NCBI RefSeq assembly: GCF_030681155.1
Contig: NZ_JAUXXE010000053.1
Location: 79,194 to 143,193, forward strand
Source: Phenylobacterium sp.
Lineage (GTDB): Bacteria; Pseudomonadota; Alphaproteobacteria; Caulobacterales; Caulobacteraceae
Reading direction: 5' to 3'
Length of the DNA stretch: 64,000 nt
Below the pieces are notes generated by a model. That model worked only from the letters and a program-made list of their open reading frames with translations, had not been told where the DNA came from and made no database searches. The position numbers and the translations under genes are program-made. This document shows, in pieces, positions 59,547 to 64,000 of the stretch (position 1 is the first letter of the stretch; each line of letters opens with the position of its first letter).

Positions 59547-62003
59547 ATGATGAACCTCGCCGAATATCGCAACCGCAACACCCGGCTCGCCGACTTCCTC
59601 CCCTGGGTCGCGCTGGTCGGCGAAGGCATCGTGCTCAACAAGGACGGCAGCCTGCAGCGCACCGCGCGCTTCCGCGGCCCCGACCTCGATAGCGCTGTGC
59701 CAGCCGAGCTGGTCGCCGTCGCCGGCCGGCTCAACAATGCCTTCCGTCGCCTTGGCTCTGGCTGGGCGATCTTCGTCGAAGCGCAACGCCATGGCGCCGC
59801 GACCTATCCGGCCAGCATGTTCGCCGACAGCGCGTCCGCCCTGGTCGACGCCGAACGCAAGGCCGACTTCGAGGAAGCCGGCGCGCATTTTGAGTCTAGC
59901 TACTTCGTCACGTTCCTCTATCTGCCGCCAGCCGAGGACGCTGCGCGGGCAGAAACCTGGCTCTATGAGGGCCGCGATCATGCCGGCGTCGATGCGCACG
60001 AGATCCTGCGCGGCTTCGCCGACCGCACCGATCGCATCCTCCAGCTCATCGACGCCTTCATGCCGGAATGCGCCTGGCTCGATGACAGCGAGACGCTGAC
60101 CTATCTGCATTCGACGGTCTCGACGAAGCGGCATCGGGTCCGTGTGCCCGAAACACCGATGTATCTCGATGCACTGCTGGCCGATCAGCCGCTGACCGGC
60201 GGGTTGGAGCCCCGGCTCGGCGACGCGCATATCCGCATCCTCACCATCGTCGGCTTCCCGACCGCAACCACGCCGGGCATCCTCGACGAGCTTAACCGCT
60301 TGGCATTTCCCTATCGCTGGTCGACGCGGGCCGTGCTGCTCGACAAGACCGACGCCACCAAACTGCTGACCAAGATCCGGCGGCAATGGTTTGCCAAGCG
60401 CAAATCGATCGCCGCCATCTTGAAGGAGGTGATGACGAACGAGGCCTCCGTCCTCGTGGACACCGATGCGTCAAACAAGGCGGCCGATGCCGACATGGCG
60501 TTGCAGGAGCTGGGCGCGGACTATGCCGGCCAGGCCTATGTGACCGCGACGATCACTGTCTGGGACGATGATCCGCGCATCGCCGCCGAGAAGCTGCGGA
60601 TGGTCGAGAAGGTCATCCAGGGCCGCGACTTCACCGCGATGCCCGAGACGATCAATGCGGTGGACGCCTGGCTCGGCTCGCTGCCCGGCCATGTCTACGC
60701 CAATGTCCGCCAGCCCCCGATCAACACATTGAATCTCGCCCACATGATCCCGCTTTCGGCGGTATGGGCGGGACCGGAACGGGACGAGCATCTGGCAGGG
60801 CCCCCACTGCTCTTCGGCAAAACCGAAGGCTCGACCCCGTTCCGGCTTTCCATCCATGTTGGCGACGTCGGCCACACGCTGATCGTCGGGCCGACCGGCG
60901 CCGGCAAGTCGGTGCTGCTGGCGCTGATGGCGCTGCAGTTCCGCCGCTACGAACGGTCTCAGGTGTTCGCCTTCGATTTCGGCGGCTCGATCCGGGCGGC
61001 GGCGCTCGCCATGCGCGGCGACTGGCATGATCTCGGCGGCGGGCTCACCGAAGGCGCTGACGACAGCGTATCGCTCCAACCGCTGGCCCGGATCGATGAC
61101 GTCGCCGAACGCGCCTGGGCGGCAGACTGGCTGATCGCGATCCTTGGGCGGGAGAGCGTCCCCATCACGCCGGAAGTGAAGGAGCATCTCTGGTCGGCGC
61201 TGTCCTCGCTCGCCTCCGCGCCGATCGGCGAACGCACGCTGACCGGCCTGTCGGTTCTGCTCCAGTCGAACGACCTCAAGCAGGCCCTGCGGCCATTCTG
61301 CGTCGGCGGCCCCTATGGTCGCCTGCTCGACGCCGAAGCCGAACATCTCGGCGAAGCCTCGGTCCAAGCGTTCGAGACCGAGGGCCTGATTGGGACCGGC
61401 GCTGCCGCTGCCGTCCTCGCCTATCTCTTCCACCGCATCGAAGACCGGCTCGACGGTCGGCCCACGCTGCTGATCGTCGATGAAGGCTGGCTTGCCCTCG
61501 ACGATGAAGGGTTCGCGGGACAGCTCCGCGAATGGCTCAAGACGCTGCGCAAGAAGAACGCCAGCGTCATCTTCGCCACCCAGTCGCTCTCCGACATCGA
61601 CGGCTCGGTGATCGCGCCCGCCATCATCGAAAGCTGCCAGACCCGCATCCTGCTGCCGAACGAGCGCGCGATCGAGCCGCAGATCACCGCGATCTATCGC
61701 CGGTTCGGGTTGAACGACCGCCAGATCGAGATCCTGGCGCGGGCCATGCCCAAACGCGACTACTACTGCCAGTCGCGGCGCGGCAATCGCCTGTTCGAGC
61801 TGGGGCTCTCTGACGTCGCCCTCGCGCTCTGCGCCGCCTCCTCGAAACAGCACCAGGCGCTGATCGCCGCGGTGCATGCCCGCAGCGGCACCGACGGCTT
61901 CCTCCACGAATGGCTCGCTGAGAACCGGCTCGCCTGGGCGGCCGACCTCATCGCCGATCTCACCAACGTCATCCCCCAACCTGATCCGGAGGTACGCTCA
62001 TGA
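59547..62003 (+). CDS. trbE: TrbE, type IV secretion ATPase (VirB4-like)
   Basis: 818 aa. N-terminal CagE/VirB4 region ('MMNLAEYRNRNTRLADFLPW'), Walker A 'IVGPTGAGKSVLLALM' near residue 450, Walker B 'LLIVDEGWLALDD' near 642 and 'VIFATQSLSDIDGS'. Energises pilus biogenesis and substrate transport. Overlaps trbJ by 4 bases. Confidence 0.95.
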   Translation: MMNLAEYRNRNTRLADFLPWVALVGEGIVLNKDGSLQRTARFRGPDLDSAVPAELVAVAGRLNNAFRRLGSGWAIFVEAQRHGAATYPASMFADSASALVDAERKADFEEAGAHFESSYFVTFLYLPPAEDAARAETWLYEGRDHAGVDAHEILRGFADRTDRILQLIDAFMPECAWLDDSETLTYLHSTVSTKRHRVRVPETPMYLDALLADQPLTGGLEPRLGDAHIRILTIVGFPTATTPGILDELNRLAFPYRWSTRAVLLDKTDATKLLTKIRRQWFAKRKSIAAILKEVMTNEASVLVDTDASNKAADADMALQELGADYAGQAYVTATITVWDDDPRIAAEKLRMVEKVIQGRDFTAMPETINAVDAWLGSLPGHVYANVRQPPINTLNLAHMIPLSAVWAGPERDEHLAGPPLLFGKTEGSTPFRLSIHVGDVGHTLIVGPTGAGKSVLLALMALQFRRYERSQVFAFDFGGSIRAAALAMRGDWHDLGGGLTEGADDSVSLQPLARIDDVAERAWAADWLIAILGRESVPITPEVKEHLWSALSSLASAPIGERTLTGLSVLLQSNDLKQALRPFCVGGPYGRLLDAEAEHLGEASVQAFETEGLIGTGAAAAVLAYLFHRIEDRLDGRPTLLIVDEGWLALDDEGFAGQLREWLKTLRKKNASVIFATQSLSDIDGSVIAPAIIESCQTRILLPNERAIEPQITAIYRRFGLNDRQIEILARAMPKRDYYCQSRRGNRLFELGLSDVALALCAASSKQHQALIAAVHARSGTDGFLHEWLAENRLAWAADLIADLTNVIPQPDPEVRS

Positions 62004-62773
62004 CCCGTTCCGTTCATTCCCGCTCGCGCGTGGGGCGCGTCGCCGCGGTTCTTCTCACCGCGCCGCTCGCGCTCTCGCCGATCCTCGCCACGCCAGCCGC
62101 GGCACAGTGGGTCGTCTATGACCCCACCAACTACGTCCAGAACGTGCTGTCGGCCGCCCGCGCGCTTGAGCAGATCAACAACCAGATCACCTCGCTTCAG
62201 AACGAGGCGACCATGCTGATCAACCAGGCGCGCAACCTAGCGAGCCTGCCCTATTCGTCGCTCCAGCAACTCCAGCAGTCGGTCCAGCGCACCCAACAGC
62301 TTCTGAGCCAGGCACAGCGCATCGCCTACGACGTCCAGAACATCGATCAGGCGTTCCAGACCACCTACGGCAACGCCTCAATGTCGGCCTCAGATCAGCA
62401 GCTCATCGCCCAGGCGCGCGAGCGCTGGCAAAACACGGTCGGCGGCCTGCAGGACGCGATGCGGGTGCAGGCCGGCGTCGTCGGCAACATCGACACCAAT
62501 CGCGCCGAGATGTCCTCGCTGATCGGCCGCAGCCAGGGGGCCACGGGCGCACTGCAGGCGACGCAGGCCGGCAACCAGCTCCTCGCGCTTCAGGCGCAGC
62601 AGCTCGCCGACCTCACGGCCGTCGTCGCAGCGAACGGCCGCGCACAGGCGCTCTCCGAGGCGGAACGGGCCGCGGCTGCCGAACAGGGCCGCGAGCAGCG
62701 CCGCCGGTTTCTCACCCCCGGCAGCGGCTATCAGGCGGGCAACGCCCGCATGTTCCCGAATAGCGGCAATTGA
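62000..62773 (+). CDS. trbJ: TrbJ, VirB5-like protein
   Basis: 257 aa. Signal peptide ('VLLTAPLALSPILATPAAA'), then a long glutamine-rich coiled-coil region ('LEQINNQITSLQNEATMLINQARNLASLPYSS', in parts; 'LQQSVQRTQQLLSQAQ') typical of TrbJ/VirB5, a pilus-tip or adhesion component. Confidence 0.92.
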   Translation: MTRSVHSRSRVGRVAAVLLTAPLALSPILATPAAAQWVVYDPTNYVQNVLSAARALEQINNQITSLQNEATMLINQARNLASLPYSSLQQLQQSVQRTQQLLSQAQRIAYDVQNIDQAFQTTYGNASMSASDQQLIAQARERWQNTVGGLQDAMRVQAGVVGNIDTNRAEMSSLIGRSQGATGALQATQAGNQLLALQAQQLADLTAVVAANGRAQALSEAERAAAAEQGREQRRRFLTPGSGYQAGNARMFPNSGN

Positions 62774-62783
62774 GGGCGCGGCC

Positions 62784-63143
62784 ATGGACGGCAAGATGCT
62801 CGCCCGTCTCGGCGCCGTGGTGTTCGTGGCGATCGCGGTTACCGCGACCGCGATCGAGATGAGCCGGAACGAAGAGCCGGCGGAAAGCTGGGCGTCCTCG
62901 CGGCCGAACACGGCTCCATCCGACCCGCTGCGCGACGAGCTGTTCCGCTGCCAGGCACTCGGCGAAGCCGGGCCGCGTGATCCTGCCTGCCTGCGGGCCT
63001 GGGCGGAGAACCGCAACCGCTTTCTCGCCCCCGGCGCTCGACCAGCCGAGCACTTGCCGAAGGCCGCGCCCGCTCCGCACTCGCCGGCGGAAGCAGCGCC
63101 TCACCCCCAGCCAGCTCCGGCCTCGCCGGCCGAGACGCGGTAG
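62784..63143 (+). CDS. trbK: TrbK-alt, putative entry-exclusion protein
   Basis: 119 aa. One N-terminal hydrophobic segment ('LGAVVFVAIAVTATAIEM'), a conserved central 'LRDELFRCQALGEAGPRDPACLRAWAENRNRF' (in parts) with two cysteines, and a Pro/Ala-rich tail. This family lies between trbJ and trbL in Tn4371-like systems and is proposed to block entry of a second copy of the same element. Confidence 0.85.
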   Translation: MDGKMLARLGAVVFVAIAVTATAIEMSRNEEPAESWASSRPNTAPSDPLRDELFRCQALGEAGPRDPACLRAWAENRNRFLAPGARPAEHLPKAAPAPHSPAEAAPHPQPAPASPAETR

Positions 63144-63147
63144 CACC

Positions 63148-64000
63148 ATGGGCAACACCGGCGTCATCGACCATTTCCTCGAAGTCTTCACCCGCTACAT
63201 CGATTCCGGGTTCGGCCTGCTGAGCGGCGAAGTCGCCTTCATCGCCACGACGCTGATCGTAATCGACGTGACGCTGGCCGCGCTCTTCTGGTCGTGGGGC
63301 GGCGACGACGACATCTTCGCGAGGCTGGTGAAGAAAACGCTGTTTGTCGGCGTTTTCGCCTACATCATCGGCAACTGGAACAATCTCGCCCGTATAGTCT
63401 TCGAGAGCTTCGCCGGCCTTGGCCTCAAGGCCAGCGGCACGGGCTTCACAACCGCCGACCTGCTGCGCCCCGGCAAGGTGGCGCAGACCGGCCTCGATGC
63501 CGGCCGCCCGCTCCTGGAATCGATCTCCGGCCTGATGGGCTACTGGTCGTTCTTCGAGAACTTCATCCAGATCGCCTGCATGTTCCTGGCTTGGGCGCTG
63601 GTGCTGCTCGCCTTTTTCATCCTCGCCATCCAGCTCTTCGTCACGCTCATCGAATTCAAGCTCACGACGCTCGCCGGCTTCGTGCTGATCCCCTTCGGCC
63701 TGTTCGGCAAGTCCGCCTTCATGGCCGAGCGAGTGCTGGGCAACGTCATCTCCTCTGGCATCAAGGTGCTCGTGCTCGCCGTCATCATCGGCATCGGCTC
63801 GACGCTCTTCTCCGAATTCACCGCCGGCTTCGGCGGCGCGACGCCCTCCATCGACGAGGCGATGGCGATCGTGCTCGCCGCGCTGTCGCTGCTCGGCCTC
63901 GGCATCTTCGGCCCCGGCATCGCCAGCGGTATCGTCTCGGGCGGCCCGCAGCTCAGCGCCGGCGCGGCGGTCGGCACGGGCCTCGCCGCGGGCGGCATGG
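63148..64000 (+). CDS. trbL: TrbL, VirB6-like membrane protein (leaves the window)
   Basis: The frame opens with ATG 63148 and is open to the end of the window, 284 codons. 'GNTGVIDHFLEVFTRYIDSGFGLLSGEVAF' (in parts), then several membrane segments ('FIQIACMFLAWALVLLAFFILAIQLFVTLIEF', in parts; 'VLVLAVIIGIGSTLFS'). TrbL is the polytopic channel component. trbF, trbG and trbI should follow outside the window. Confidence 0.93.
   Translation, partial: MGNTGVIDHFLEVFTRYIDSGFGLLSGEVAFIATTLIVIDVTLAALFWSWGGDDDIFARLVKKTLFVGVFAYIIGNWNNLARIVFESFAGLGLKASGTGFTTADLLRPGKVAQTGLDAGRPLLESISGLMGYWSFFENFIQIACMFLAWALVLLAFFILAIQLFVTLIEFKLTTLAGFVLIPFGLFGKSAFMAERVLGNVISSGIKVLVLAVIIGIGSTLFSEFTAGFGGATPSIDEAMAIVLAALSLLGLGIFGPGIASGIVSGGPQLSAGAAVGTGLAAGGM

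Noticed and set aside
1..64000. tRNA genes, rRNA, CRISPR arrays, integrase and att repeats
   Set aside because: I looked on both strands and saw no regular spacer-repeat arrays, no rRNA-like sequence and no tyrosine or serine recombinase. A tRNA could be missed by eye, so this is not proof of absence.

Overview
The window is high-GC DNA of alphaproteobacterial type. The best taxonomic hint is an astexin/zucinodin-style lasso-peptide cluster with a TonB receptor, FecI/FecR pair and isopeptidase, an arrangement I know mainly from Caulobacterales and sphingomonads; this assignment is an inference. No rRNA, tRNA, CRISPR array or site-specific integrase was found. The sequence reads as a mosaic of mobile elements: two conjugation modules of Tn4371-like ICE/plasmid type, in opposite orientation, flank about 25 kb of cargo.

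Left module (1-8.4 kb, minus strand). In transcription order: a ParB-like protein, a DUF736 protein, an ardC antirestriction gene split by an IS110-family element with 16-bp inverted repeats, an AlpA-type HTH protein, TraF peptidase, a lytic transglycosylase and a relaxase that runs off the window. A TATCCTG|T nic-like site lies upstream of the relaxase. Two plus-strand genes (one unknown, one MmcQ/YjbR family) sit between DUF736 and parB.

Cargo (8.4-33.6 kb). (a) An IS110 transposase and a HEPN-like gene. (b) A lasso-peptide locus at 11.4-21.8 kb: ECF sigma factor, FecR anti-sigma, TonB-dependent receptor and isopeptidase on the plus strand, converging on GntR regulator, precursor peptide, B1-B2 leader peptidase and cyclase on the minus strand. 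The 36-aa precursor has the predicted core GGIQGLNPEEFDEVYP. (c) A defence-rich stretch at 22.1-30.3 kb: HTH regulator, nucleotidyltransferase-HEPN gene cut by an IS3 element, a coupled SIR2-HerA-SbcD operon whose last gene is cut by the same IS, and an AbiEi/AbiEii pair. (d) A small mercury operon (merR divergent from merT, a GDCCVxC protein and a membrane protein) without merA. (e) An IS1182-type transposase.

Right module (33.6-64 kb, plus strand). ardC, a HEPN-like gene, parB, a very large methyltransferase/strawberry-notch helicase, a Toprim protein, DUF2493, small membrane proteins, DUF736, regulators, DUF2285 genes, AlpA-type HTH, RepA with three 19-bp iterons, ParA, a ribbon-helix-helix protein, DUF2840, TraF, DUF736, transglycosylase, oriT, relaxase, TraG, CopG, and trbB-C-D-E-J-K-L, with trbL leaving the window. 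This is the Tn4371-type core order.

The main non-coding observations are: three copies of a structured 5' leader ending at the Shine-Dalgarno of ardC, parB and the helicase gene; a conserved hairpin upstream of DUF736 in both modules; matching nic regions in both modules; and iterons behind repA.
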